Source: Nautilus pompilius (lineage: Eukaryota > Mollusca > Cephalopoda > Nautilida > Nautilidae). Taken from it: a DNA stretch of 64,000 bases. A program made the position numbers and the translations under genes. Shown here in pieces: positions 41,701 to 55,325 of this stretch. Location: contig JACATO010000625.1 in NCBI GenBank assembly GCA_018389105.1, positions 372,001 to 436,000 on the forward strand. The letters are read 5' to 3'. Positions within the stretch are counted from its first letter, which is position 1. The number at the start of each line of letters is the position of its first letter. Below the pieces are notes generated by a model, which did no database searches, was not told the DNA's origin, and saw only the letters and a program-made list of their open reading frames with translations.

Positions 41701-44700
41701 GTTTTAACACGTGGGACTACTATTTATGATTCGTTTTCGAAACCAAAACAATCGCAAATTGTCAAATATATATATATAAGGGTTAATTGTATTAATACTT
41801 GGGATACCACTTTGCTTCTGAGATCTCTTGAAGCAAGAGAAAAAGTGGTGGTTTGAGAATACATACGATGCCTTGCACAACTATGACGGACAAAGTCGTT
41901 TGTAGTCTTCTTAACAGAAGAAGTATTTGTTTTTTTTGCACGTCGTCACCTCACATACTGACACTTCCTCGACATTACTATTATAGGCGGTTTATTACTC
42001 AGAGATCAAACCGAATCCTTATTATCAGACTTCACTGGCCTATTAACGTTATATAAATGATACTGATGCTGGCGTGGATGTAAATGTAACAAAACAAAAA
42101 CAAACTGCACTGATAAATATTGTTTATCCAGAAAACTTGTATAAGTCCATTCTGTTTTAATTTTTTCGCCGCTAGATTAAAATATTTTGATGAATTTTAC
42201 AGATACATATGTTACTGAGACAGATACATGTCGGCGTGTTTCTCTTTGTTCTTCAGGTTTAATCAAAATGTACAAGCTTGGGTAAATAGCAAAGTACGGA
42301 AGGCTGAGAGTACGGAGTTGCTGGCAATCAATGGAACGGCACTGAAGGATCTCGGAAAGAGTTTCCAGGGTGACTACGGTAAATATTTCTGTTATCCCCT
42401 CTAGCAGCCTCGTTTTGGATTTACCCAAGTTTCTGCTGCCTTCTTTGAGTAAATAATGTGCGAAGATGAAAATATATCTACTAAATTGGTCACCAAAATG
42501 AAATTAAATCATTTTCTACACCATAATGACTGAAGAAAGAAAAGCACAAATTGACAAGTACTTCGTTTAGAAAACTAATATAAAGTTGTTAGTAGATATA
42601 CTGTTATAATCGATAGATCGCTAACCATCTTCGAACTTTAACTTCGGCATATGATAGTCAGTCAGCCAGCACTCCGTTTTACCGAGTGATTATCTTTAAA
42701 AAACGTATGTAGCTTTCTTTCCCAGTTTTTACCTGTTAATTTAAAGATCGAAAGGCAAATTAATTTAAGCGAAAACGGAATTTATAAAACGGAGGTACAC
42801 AGTATGTAAGCAAACAGAATGCGCGCGCCGAGTTATCTTTCCTTGCCTGCTTTGCGGTTGGTGGGGGAGACTAGAGTTCTGGACGACATCACGCAGAAGT
42901 GAGCCCGAAGGGGGAACTGTGGGGTGTCTGTCTTAGTGAATAGACAAGTTATCTGTGTACGGTTTGGTGGGCGATGAGGATCTCCACAGCAAGTACCCCG
43001 ATAATCTTTACCAGAACTCCCGGACCATTATAGTGTCCGGAAGAAACTGATGCGGCTGGGCCGATACAGAAGACCGAGAAGCCGAGGGAGGTCGCCTACC
43101 AGAACTCGAACCCGCGCCCCTCATCCACAGCACGTCAATTACCTTTCTAACGTAGTAGCTAACAAGATACACGACCAACCAACCTTTCGACGAGCTTTTT
43201 TTTTAAAGAACTCGTTTTACTTCCGGTGCGATTCTCTTCTTTCTATTTCAGAAATGTTCAATAATGATGAAGATGAGGTGTTCTCTAGAGAGACGGCCAG
43301 ACAGCAGCAGCCTGATCAACCGGTGGACGAGTACATAAAGGCCCACAATAAACAGTAAGGCGGCGGTGAAAGCCCAGTGATGAGCTAAATGTTCTAGAAC
43401 ATTCCTAGACCCAGTCAACGTGTGCGGTTTTTGAGCGCGAGATTTACAAAACAATTAGAAGCTGCAAAGCGCGTAAATATTTAGAGATACGCGTGTGTGC
43501 GTGCGTGCGTGTGTGTGCGTGTGTGTGCGTGTGTGTGTGTGTGTGCGTGTGTGTGTGTGCGTGTGTGTGCGTGTGTGTGTGCGTTCTTATGTCGGAACTT
43601 TTGTCTCGCAAGACTTTTCTCATTGAAATATTCTCTTTTAGGCTTGATAAATGTATTTTATTGGTGAGTCTCTAATTATGGCTGCCAGTGTAAATACAAA
43701 TAAAATAAGTTGCTGAAACCCAAGATGACTTTTGCATTAGATGTGTTCCAGCTTCAAAGTGCTGCACACACTGGTGAAATCATCCAGAGTCTGACAGAAA
43801 AACCCGTGCGAGTCACAACACCAGGAATACTCTGTGAATACTGTTTGTGTCCAGCTTTCACCTGTTTTTTAATTAACATTCATCTAAAACCGAATATTTC
43901 CTCTCGTGCATAATTTTCTATTAGTGTATAATTACGTATTCCTTTTATGATTTTTTATTGAATAGTTAACTGTGCATGTTATTTTAATAATTTATGTTAA
44001 TGATCAATTATGTACGTTTTCGTATAATTTTTTTTTACCATAATTAATCTTTCTGCAGAATTTTGTAATCTGTATGTGTGTTCTTCTACAGGTGTGTTTT
44101 TTTTTAATCTTTACCTAGTACTGCTGTTTCTCTTTGTATAATTTCATTTGTGTTAATATGACAATAATAAGTTCTCTGGTTTTTGTTTCGTAACATAGAT
44201 AAATCTTATTGAAGTTTTAAACAAACTTTATTGAATTTTAAAGAAGTTCATATTGGTGGAAGGTAAATGAAGTGTAACATAAATAAATACTATTAGCAAA
44301 AACTCTGTGCAGGAGCTTAGTTCATTGTTAATGAAACTTATCGAAAGTGAAAGTAATCGCATTTTCTCTTTGTTTAACGTCACTAAGCTGAATTAAAATG
44401 CGGAGCAGCAAAAGCCTCTGTCATTCAGACTTGGTTTTAGTGTAACATAGAAACTCTCTATTTCTACCTGAAGTGGCTTCCTGGAAGTTTTGTGTTTTGT
44501 TTTCAATCTGACAATATCAAGGTAAATCTATGCTGCTTTCAAGGTGTACGGCTAATGGAACACAGGTAAACTGCCTCGTTTAATTGATGGATCGCTTTTT
44601 TTTAAAACCCGTCGTATGCTCATTTTCCGTGTATAACTGAATCTTCTTCTTACGTTTTCAGAATGACCGTTCCCGAGCTTGTCTTTCGTCTGCTGATGCT

Positions 44701-47700
44701 TCCCAATTTCCACTGCAAGAGCAGGTTTAGAGCGGCTGTTCGCCTCGTTATACTTTGTGTAAGGCTAGAAATTATTATGTTAACAAAATGCTTTTTCTCT
44801 CTGAACCTTTGCTTAAGCCAAATACTCACCGAATGTCTGTCGTCTGCCTGTCTCCTTCAAAAGCGAATAAAGCTTCACGTATTAGCTCCAGTCGAAAGGA
44901 TTTACGAACAAAAGATTAAAAATGTTATTATTTAACCCATTTATAATCTTACGATTTTAGAACAATCTATACTAATTTCAAATAGATAAGCAGTTGTTAA
45001 AATACTAATTTAATCTTAACTTATTGTTATATTTCGAATCTATACTTTAACTTGAACAGAATTATTTATCTGTTAGTATTTAAATATTTAGAAAGTTTGC
45101 TGTCGGTGTTAGCGCCACCTGTAGGTTTAAGGTGTATTCTTCAGCCGCTGACGCGCACGCAGTCGAGGCAGACACCTGCTGGTCCAGAAGACATTTCCCT
45201 TCTGTGTCAAATCTATTCCGGGATAAATAAATAAATAAATAAAAGGAGATCAAAGTAATCATTTAAAAAAAAAAATTAAAATACTGTTGAAAGTTTTTCT
45301 TCTGGCTGTAAGAGTTTGAAATGGAGGTAGCGGGGATCGATCTCCGTCGGTAGAGCAGATTGGAAGATATCAGAAACCGTCAATTTTGCTCCATCCTGTT
45401 TAAATTTGTGCGCAGAGTTTTTTTTTTTTTTAAAGTTTTATTACAGTTGGTTTCTCTCGAAAGTTTGTTCTATTTTTTGTTTGTTTGTTCCTGTCTATAA
45501 GCGTCTGACATTACAAAATTCCAGGTAAAGCGCTGAAGGGTTTGGTTGTCTGGGAGGCATTTCACTGCAGTGAGCCAGTAAAAAGTGCGGGGTGTCTGCC
45601 TCAGAAACCGAGCGGGTACGAGTTACCCTAGTATGGCTTGGAGCTCTCTCGAGCGGCGGTCGGGGATTGGGCCAGACATGGGCCACGCCTGGAACCTTCA
45701 CCGCAAGTATCCGGAAGACCCCGCGCGCCTGCCGGCTGAGTAAACCATGCCACGGAGGTTCGCCAAAACGAGTTAATTCCGACCAAGATTCGAACTCGGG
45801 ACTCCCCGCCCAACAACCGTAGCTGTCCGGCAGCTGCTTTTTGCTGAGATGTGTGTACCTACGAACTCTCTTAATAAAATCACAGACAAAAAAATGAGCG
45901 CCAAGTCATCTTTAATTAATGATGTTGTTGACCAACCACTGTTCCTTTAGTGACTGTTTTGTAACGCAGCTTTCGTTACTACTCTAGCGTACGCGTTTAC
46001 CAAATAGAATGGCGCAGCAGCGTCGCCAGAAGTTCCAGTCGGCTGCTCAACAACTCAGCATCGTCTCCTACACCAAGTCCGCCCGTAGCTGGTGAGTTGA
46101 CCCTTTCTCCTATTAGCGCTTGACATCACAGTCCGTCTATAGTATTTTCGTTACTTGTAGACAAATTTCAAGATTAACCGGTTTCGTCTCTAGGCAATGT
46201 TTAGACCTTCGAAGGGTTCGGGGTTATCGGGGGACGGAATCTTTCTTTTCTTCTTCGATCACTCATTTCATAACAGTGGGATGTGTTACACCGTCGTTAC
46301 GCGCACTCTGGCCCAGTGCATCCGTCTTCAGCAGTGGTCTATTCTTCTGACTTTTCCTTGTCATAGGAGACTTGCCTCTGTCACGGCTATAGAGCGTCCC
46401 CCGCCCTTGGTTCCTCTTTCCGAGTGCCTACACAGGCCACTCCCCAGCGGCAGCCGGAGCAATGCCAGTAAAGTACCTCGCTCAAGGGTCACAACAATGT
46501 GCCAGCAGCGGGGATTGAACCCAGGACCCTTAGGGCCTGAAGCCAACACTCTCACCACTGAGCCACATCGCCTGGTAGAAGATGGCATAAAGTCATCCTT
46601 TAAATGATGCAGGGAAAAAGTAAATGCAAAACGACAGAAAATTTCCACAAATAAGAACAAAAAAAAAAAAGGATTGGGGTTGGTTGGTTGGGTAGAGACT
46701 TCAAATATTTTCATAATAATTTTTAAAAATGTATTCAAACCGCTGATGGTGGATTTGCATTATCATCGACATGCCATTCTGTAAGAGCTAAGAAGGAAAA
46801 CTTGGTATCATTATTTACGCAAATCGTCTACAAAATAAATGGTATACATTCCGAACAATGCAGGACAGGACCATTTATCAGACGAAGAAGCAATAAACAC
46901 AATAACAAGAAAACTTTATTCAGGGAAACCTGCGGACTAAATTTTTTAAAGAAGACAGAAATGTCCATTATTCTGGGTCTTTATAACGTTCGTCTATCAA
47001 AACGGTCTCTTTAAGATTCTGCTGCGAACATCATCCTTCTCTACCCGCAGACATCAGTGATGCGGTTGCGTGGTGCCATCGTCACGGCTGAAAGTTGTTT
47101 TTTTTTTTTTTTAAAAAAAATGATATTAATGGATTAATTTTTTAGAACTTTTTTGAAAAGCTTTTAAAATGTCTTCTGGGTTCTGAACATTCTTCCACCG
47201 ATCAATGGCTTCCCCACAGCCAGCTCTTTTGGCGAGATTAGAACGGAGATTCTTTGTTGAATAAGGTTAAGTAGGACGGTGATAGCGGAGACACCCTGCG
47301 AAGACGAAGATTAAATTTTTAAAAAAAACACAAAAAACGAACGACTTTTTGAAAACTAAAAGGTTTTTTTTTTGAGAGAGAGAGTTCATTGGCGGGGAAA
47401 GACGCGGAAGCGCGGTTGCTTCGTTAAACTCTTGACGCGGGGGGAGCGGTTCGAATTCTACCTGCATCACGCCAAACACCTGAGCCGACGAAGGGCCGTC
47501 AAAATGACGTTATCTAATGTGTTTGATTTTAGACGTCATATTCGGAGGAAATCCCGTCTTCCTCTCACTCGCGCCATTATATATCAATCGATACCTCTGG
47601 TAAAATCGAACAGTTTTTCACTTGGCTGCTCTAATTCCTGAAGCATCTCACCGCAGAGATGGATTGCATTAATTTTTATGTTGCTTTCATCTTTTTTTTT

Positions 47701-50700
47701 TAATTTTCTAACACGCCCCTAATGAGCCAGGCGAGTAACCTCATTACTATGGGGTTGTTGACATTCCCCAGGTCGCCATTGCGGAAGCATCCGGAGCAGT
47801 GATGCCTGAACATAGAGCATCACTCAGATTCCAAAACGTCTTTCGCCACGAAAATTGAAAAGGTTAGAGGCGGTTGAGTTTTCAGTACTACGCAGTACAT
47901 ACTAAAGTAATCGGATATAGTCCCGGGGCAGTACAAAATGGGAAGCGGGCAGCACACGTGATTAATTCTGAATTACTCCTGCGCTTCTGCTTCAACGAAT
48001 TGATGAAGCTTTTAACTTTACCATCGATAGGAGACCTGCTCCTCTGACTGTCTTCCTTGAACGTCACCGGCACTTCCGCGGGACTAATAGCGTAGTAATT
48101 CGAAGTTCTACTTTCGTTTTACTAGACTCTATTAACATTTCGCCAGAGTTTCTTCCCACGAAGCTGGGGGGGGAGAGATTTTTTTTAAAATAATTTCTCA
48201 CGTGATGCACCCAGAATAAAATGGAGGGTTGAAAACGGCTTCTCTCCGCCCACGGAACTTTTCGAACAACAAAATAAAAAGGGGAATCTATTTTGCCGCG
48301 ATGACCTTGGGTTTTTGTACCTGGCTCGTGAGGGGGCAGATTTTTTTTAAAAAAGTGGAGTGTTACTTTAATTTAAAATGTTAAAACACCAGCCGAACGA
48401 GTATTCTGTATCGTGAAGTTTCTGTCCAACGGCCGGAATCATGTCAGGCGTATTTCACTAGTATTAGAAAGCTGACAAAATGTAGCTAAGACATAAAAGG
48501 ATCCGTGTGTCTATGGTGTTATTTCATGCTGTTCTATTTGTTTGCTTTTATTTCTAGGTTTTCAATGACGTATGAAGGAGAGAATTTTGACCAATGGAAA
48601 GTCGTTTCACATCCACGTAAGCTTCGATTTTCGTTTCCTTTTTTAAATCCCTGTTTCATTGGTACTTCTGTGAGTGCATATGTTGAATATTGGGCGGCGA
48701 ATGGCCAGGTGCGTGCATGCAGAATCACCACGCTACGGTTGGCGGGTCCGAGACCCCATTAGGTTCGGCCTATCTCTAAGCGCGGGTTCTTCTCGCTGCT
48801 CCTCTTCCTCTGCGAGGTGAGTTTCAGTCTGGTGGAGCAGCTTCCTCCCATATCCCGGCAGAGAGACGGTTGGTAGCGCTCGCACGTCTGAGGAAAACGC
48901 GACGAGCGATGTAACTCATCCGGGCAGAGGAATATAGTTTCTAACTTTGAATAAAGTATTTTCTATCATTAATTGTTGCAGTTTTGTAAGTAAGCTAGAG
49001 AGGAAAACGCCGAACGGTTAGCTGGCAACAAGACGGCGTTAAAATGGCGACAAGGCGCAGGTCAACTCCTTTTGTGCCACGCAGACTCTCTTCCTTTTTA
49101 AAAATATTTTCAGGTGACGGCGTCTTTCGCTTTCTGAGATGGCTGATATCGTACCCGATCCACGTCGTTCTGTATTTCACCGTGCCAGACTCTAGGAAAA
49201 GTCGGTAAGAGATTGCATTTTTCTTATTTTAGCGCTCATTAGCAGAATAAATAAAATTATTCAAACATTTGGACTGCCTACCGTCATATTTTTTATCTTG
49301 TTTATTGCAGGCGCAGAAGAAACTAATTTAGTTACATCTAGACTTTGAGGAAATAAAGTCACGGTTCAGACAGTACATATAAACGTTTGATGATGAAGGT
49401 GGGAGGGGCTCTGAGTGGCCAGTAAGCGGTTGTTTCAAATATTTCGAGCTTCGAGCGGAAGAAATTACTTCCGGTTCAAAGGAGATCAAAGGCAGGCGTT
49501 TGTTTTATGAATCCTCGATATTATACTTATCTAAAAACCGTCTTTGGCGTTTGCTTAATGGGGAAAGTACACTCAAAATTAAAATACCAAAATCAGTGGT
49601 TAATTATTTACTTGGTTACCCTTCTACTGACTACGCAAGCAGTAAATTTTAGGGCTATGGAGTCATACCTTGTGACCTGCTCACGGCGGAAGTTACGTCA
49701 CTTCGAGATTAGTAGAGCACACTATACTACACGACAAGTAGGTTTCCGCATTCCAGCCAGCGCGGATCTAGGCTCGTGAAGTGTTAACTTGCTTTTAGTT
49801 CCAGCCAATATATCATTACTTGAAGAAAAACCGGGTGGTGTGTTTTACCATGTTGCATTTATTTAAGTGAATATCTTTCTGTAAAAAATGTTTTCTTACG
49901 GATCTTATACGAAAAAACAGCAACAAACCAATACGTATAAGTACGATTTTGTTTCCTTAATATTAATTACGATTTTCTTTCAGGTGGGAGAAATGGTTTA
50001 TGGTGACCTTCCTCATGTCTATCTTCTGGATAGCCATATTTTCGTACATAATGGTTTGGATGGTGAGTACGTCTAGTTTAGTTCGATCTGATCGATTTAT
50101 ATTGGATCCTATCAAACAGACAGAACCTCTTCCGGCTGATTCTATTATCCCGTGACCAGCAGAATTTCTATTCCACATTGTGCAAATATTACTAAATAAA
50201 AAAGACTTTATCCTGTTATATCAACAGCTTGTGACATGTGGTCATGTTCTAAATATTATACCCATACTTTATTAGGATAATTATAGCGGCATTTACCCAC
50301 TGTTCTGATTTTGCAGCAAACCTGGCTGACGTCACAGTTGCCATCGTTATATGACCTTGTAATTGAAGCAGTTCTATTTTTTCACAGTATATCTGTTTAC
50401 ATGTAGGAGCGGGGCAGAGGTGGAAATCAAATCGCGAACTAATTTTTTTTTTTTAAAAAGCTTCTTAAGGCATAATGGCACCCTCTGTGCTTTACTTTGG
50501 CATTCAGTGTTCAGTTTGGCTTAGTATAAACAAGGAGGCTGGCTGCTACTGTCCATCGTAGTTGGAGACATTGCGCATGCGTTGTGATCTCCCTCACTGA
50601 GATGTCAACAACTTAAGAAAGCTCCAATGTCAGAGAAAGTCGCTTTTAGTAAAAGCAAGTATAGACCATTTTGATGACATGTGCTTGCATTTATCGATAA

Positions 50701-51310
50701 GTCCTGGCATATATCAAATAAAATAATATAAGGATATTGTGATATAAATTGTACAAATTTAATAAGGATAAACATTGGTACACAATTCAAAATTGACTAC
50801 AGTCTATTCTGCGAAATATCTGGTCATGGTTCGATGCATTTAGCGACATCATAATTACAAAAAACCAGCTGCTACCCGTTCATCCTAAAGTCACGTGATT
50901 TGTAATAGTGTGTGTGTGTGTGTGGCCGTCTCCGACTTACATCACAGCATTACTGTTCTTTATCTGACAGCTGACGGTGTCTTCTAGCAGTACGCCCCAC
51001 TCTTGTCAGGGCTCGACGCAGTTCCGGGAGGCGATCTCAGACATGCTCTTTGGGGTTTAGGGTTGGGGTAGAACGAGCAGCGTTAGATATTTTTTTCTTG
51101 AGGTCGGTTTTCGACTCTTCTTGCACGAAAAGCCCCTTGCGTTGTCGTCCACGAAAAAAAACGGATCGCCGTGACTCCTTACAAACTGTATAACAACCGG
51201 TTTAATGATCTCATCCAGGTAGCATTGGCCTGTAACGAAGAATTGCTTCGCCTGTGTCGTCATGTAACCTTCCAGCCCAGAATAGAACACCGCCACTTCC
51301 AGAGCGCTCT

Positions 51311-51349
<39 letters not shown>

Positions 51350-54300
51350 AAGACGTTACAGTTTGCATCACGCTGGATAGGGTTCCGCCAAAGACGTAAA
51401 GGATCATCAGCAGAGTGAAAGTTGAATTTACTTTTATCAAAGAGAACCTGGCTCCAGTTTGCCAAAGTCCAGCGCAAACGAGTTCTAGCTCATTTAACCC
51501 CCCCCCCACTCCTACGTTGTGCTGTTATGGTTGCGTGAAATACTGGACGTATAGATTAGAGAATGTACGAAATGTGCTAGTTTGGTCAGACATACTGGTC
51601 TCGCGGACCCACCGTTATATCTTCTGGATGGAGCATAACGTGGTTATTGGTGATATAACGGCTATTGTGATAGACAGTACTACTGTAGCGTCCCCCCTTG
51701 CAGGTATTTTGTGAACTAAACCGGTCTCTCTATACCTCTGCCAGAGTCAGCTGATAACCCTCCACATTAAACGAAATTCAGCAGCTGGCAACTTTATTAT
51801 ACACTCTGTGAGGGGTTCTATATCCATGGGACTTTTGTTATGCAAATTTGGGATGGTACGCCTCAGTCGGGGTCAAAGAGCAAACAATAGAACTGTCACA
51901 TGACTAGAGTTATGGGTTGGCAATAGGCTGAAGGATCACATCACACTGTCTACAATGGCCGAGGCGATTGTAAATAGTCGTACAACAGGAATCATCAAAA
52001 AAGATGTCTCTATTTTGTTTTGTTCGGTGTATTCTAGAGTCAGGCTTTAAAAAGGAAAGAAAAATAAGCGGCCTCTACAGAAACCATAAACGAAGACTTC
52101 TTTTGATGAATCGTGAAGGCGCTAGTTTGGTTTTAAATCACTGTAAATAAAGGTGTAACGTCAAATGAAGGGCGTGCATTTTTACTTCCTAACGCCTTAC
52201 GACAACAATAAAATAACCCATGTTTAAGTATTAATGACAGAAGACGGCCGCTTATCGAAAGGAAAGGTCTGAGCGAGTTTAAACAGGGTCGACAATAAAG
52301 AAAAGATTAACATGGCGGTCACGCAATGAAAGCTAAATGGGGTGCAGATCGATTGGAATCTTATCGAAAATTAAGCGGGGAGTAATGTCGAACACAGCAA
52401 CCAATTTGCCATCGGCTGCGCATTGATAGTTCACAGAGTTGTCTTCTCCACTCTCCGCTCTCGTGACTGCTGAATGGTCGAGAGGGCGCGAGTCTGACAC
52501 AGTACGATTCTCTGCGAGGAATTGCGAATGAGATTCGTTTGATCGATCGCAGCCCGCAACGAGACCTGTGAACTTTATTTGAAAACTACAGTGTCTTCAA
52601 ACAGTCGCCGGTTCCCCTTTCTGAACTGTTTATCCCGTCGCCAAAGGATGTTTCCACGGCAACAGAACAAAAGAACTGTGTGCTGGAAGAACAAATCATC
52701 GTTAATGCTGACAACGCCGGTACTAATTTAGAAAACGTGGACAGAATCTAATATTTCTGGTCCATGTGCTGGCATGAAGAAGAAAAATAAGAGATCTCTA
52801 CCATTTATCATTAGAAAGTTCTATTTTTATATCTAATGAAATCCCTTCAGATGTTAATTTCATTAAAAGTATATCGCATGGGCTATCCCGCAGAAAAAGG
52901 ATCATCTCTGAAGCAAAACAATAAGTTAAACATTAAATGTACATCTCTTTCTCGTAAACCTACTACACTAGAGCAAACCAATGCAAATTTACCCACGAAA
53001 ACCAATTCCCGGGGGAACTAAACCACAAAATATTTTGCCCGGAATTTTAATAATTTTTATAGCTGATACACCTAAATTCAGAAATTACTGCATTTTCATA
53101 TATAATTTAATTTTTTTACTTAATACTGTTTTAAGTTTACAGTCAGGTTTAGAGAGTTCCAAGAATTTTTGAAGTCAAGCACGTGACGTATTTAAGCTTT
53201 TTAATTAATATAAAGTGAATAATTTTCCATGATAGGGAGGGCAGAAGGCATATTGTTACAGCCCAATAATTCTTAATTTAACGCTTTGCCTAGACTATAA
53301 TTGACATCATATGCTTACGCCTTTATTATCAACTTTAAAATAATAGTATTATCAAATCTTTAATTCAAATACATTTAAGATGAAGCTCAATATTATGTGA
53401 AAGTTAATTTATATAAAAAAGAAAAGTTATCCCCTCTTTGGTTGTGTTGCTTCCAATGGTAGTTTAACTGCCACCAGGGGCGGGCGGGTCGGATTGCGGT
53501 GTAGGCGGGTAAAGAAAGCGTTTTGTTTGACAGCAGACGATATGTTGAGTTCTGTACATCAGCTCGATTCACGTTTCAGTACTTTTGGTTGTATTTTTTT
53601 CCCAGGTAACCTTGATTGGCTTTACCCTGAGAATACCTGACAGTGTTATGGGAATCACCTTCCTGGCGGCAGGAACAAGTATACCTGACGCCATGGCTAG
53701 TGTGTTCGTGGTCAAGCAAGGTAATTGTCCAGACAGCGACCTCTAGAAGATGCATCTGAATGGTTGTTGTGTCGTACACTAGTCACTACAAGGGAGACAA
53801 TCCTGTTGAGAGAAACCAGTGCCGCGGTTAGCTTCTATAGATTGGTCTCTTCTGCAGCACAAGGGGCCCGGCACTTCCAACTTCCGCAAGGGGAAAAACC
53901 TTACTAGAACTCTTCATTTTCAGATGGGGGAGGAAAACGGGGAAGACCTGCGCAAACAGCCTGGTGAAGGACAGAGAAAGAAACTACCTTAAGGGAGGTA
54001 TGCAAAACCGAGACGACCGGGACTCGAAATTGGGTCCTCAGCCCTGGTGGTTTGCTGCGCCATCAGCATCTTAGATTTGGATGTTGAATTCACAATTATA
54101 GCCGCCAAGTCATCATACCAACATAAACTGATTAATCTCTTGTTTTGAAGGATATTCTTTTTTAATCCGGATACTATACTTTCATGTCTCGTACGGCGAA
54201 ATCTGGAATACACCTAAGAATTTCTCTCCCAACTAACTTTACATAGGATAATTATGCTGGCGACGTCTGCTTAAAATGACACAATTTAATTGTTGCATCT

Positions 54301-55287
54301 TTTCTGTAAAAAAAAAAAAATAAAATAAAATAACGACGACTCTGTTCTCCGTGTAAAATCTGTTTTTCATGCAGTTTATTCACGTCTTACTGCTAATCGG
54401 TGTCACTCTGTCTGCTTAGTGATGTATTTACAACAATAATAACAAAAACAGTTATGAATTCCTAGAAATAAGATTTTAAAACATAGGTTCTTCTGTATGT
54501 CTCTTTAGGAGGCTAGTTTATTATCTCGCCCAACAAGAAACAACGATGGAAAGTTTTCGCTTTTCGTTTCAGGACAAGGAGATATGGCGGTATCCAACTC
54601 AGTCGGAAGCAACGTCTTTGACATCCTTCTGGGACTTGCTTTTCCATGGTTCTTGATGACAGGACTTGTCTTTCCAGGAAGCACGGTAAGATCGAATGTG
54701 CAAGTGCGTGAAAAGATCAGCCGGTAAATGTTTCGGTAAGCAACACGGTAGCCGTTTGAAAACTAACCCGACTTCTTGGTCTCGGGTACGGAGAATGTAA
54801 AGTGTCGGATTTCGCGAAGGATGAATTCACGGCGATCCAGATATTGGACATTTCTAGAAACAAGCGCGTGTCACACCACCAGGCGAAAAGTGAACGTTAT
54901 CCGTTCATAAGTGAGTACATTAAGGAGCCAAAGAATTACAATTCCGTGATTTCTACCTTCTATATATCATCACCACCACCAAGGAGTTGAACAATGGAGG
55001 CAGTTTCCCGTTGTCTTAACGAATGCGAGAATGTGACGAAAGACCAAACTACTTAAACTTTTCATCAGTAGATGTGGGTGGAAACCGAAGTGCCCGGATA
55101 AAACTCACGCGGCCGGCTGATGAAGAGGCGCGAGAAGAAGCCAGGGCCTTGGGAAGCACGCCAAACGGATTCAGTCCCGAGCCCTCAACTTAGCAGCTTA
55201 CCAAACAACAGTGGAGGATCAAAAAGTATAAGCAGCAGCTTTATACAGAAACAGAATCCTAATAAATATCTAATGTTTTTTTTTTAC

Positions 55288-55325
<38 letters not shown>

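Larger units (their letters stand above)
46092..48557 (+). other. Intron 10
   Basis: 2.5 kb, GT-AG. Contains a minus-strand SINE at 46365-46580, a plus-strand SINE fragment at about 47385-47480, and poly-T/A tracts. Confidence 0.75.

Noticed and set aside
46008-46091. Exon 10 starting at 46008, joined directly to exon 8
   Set aside because: Phase fits, but the acceptor (accaaatag) has no pyrimidine tract and this model would skip the conserved loop exon at 44662-44758.
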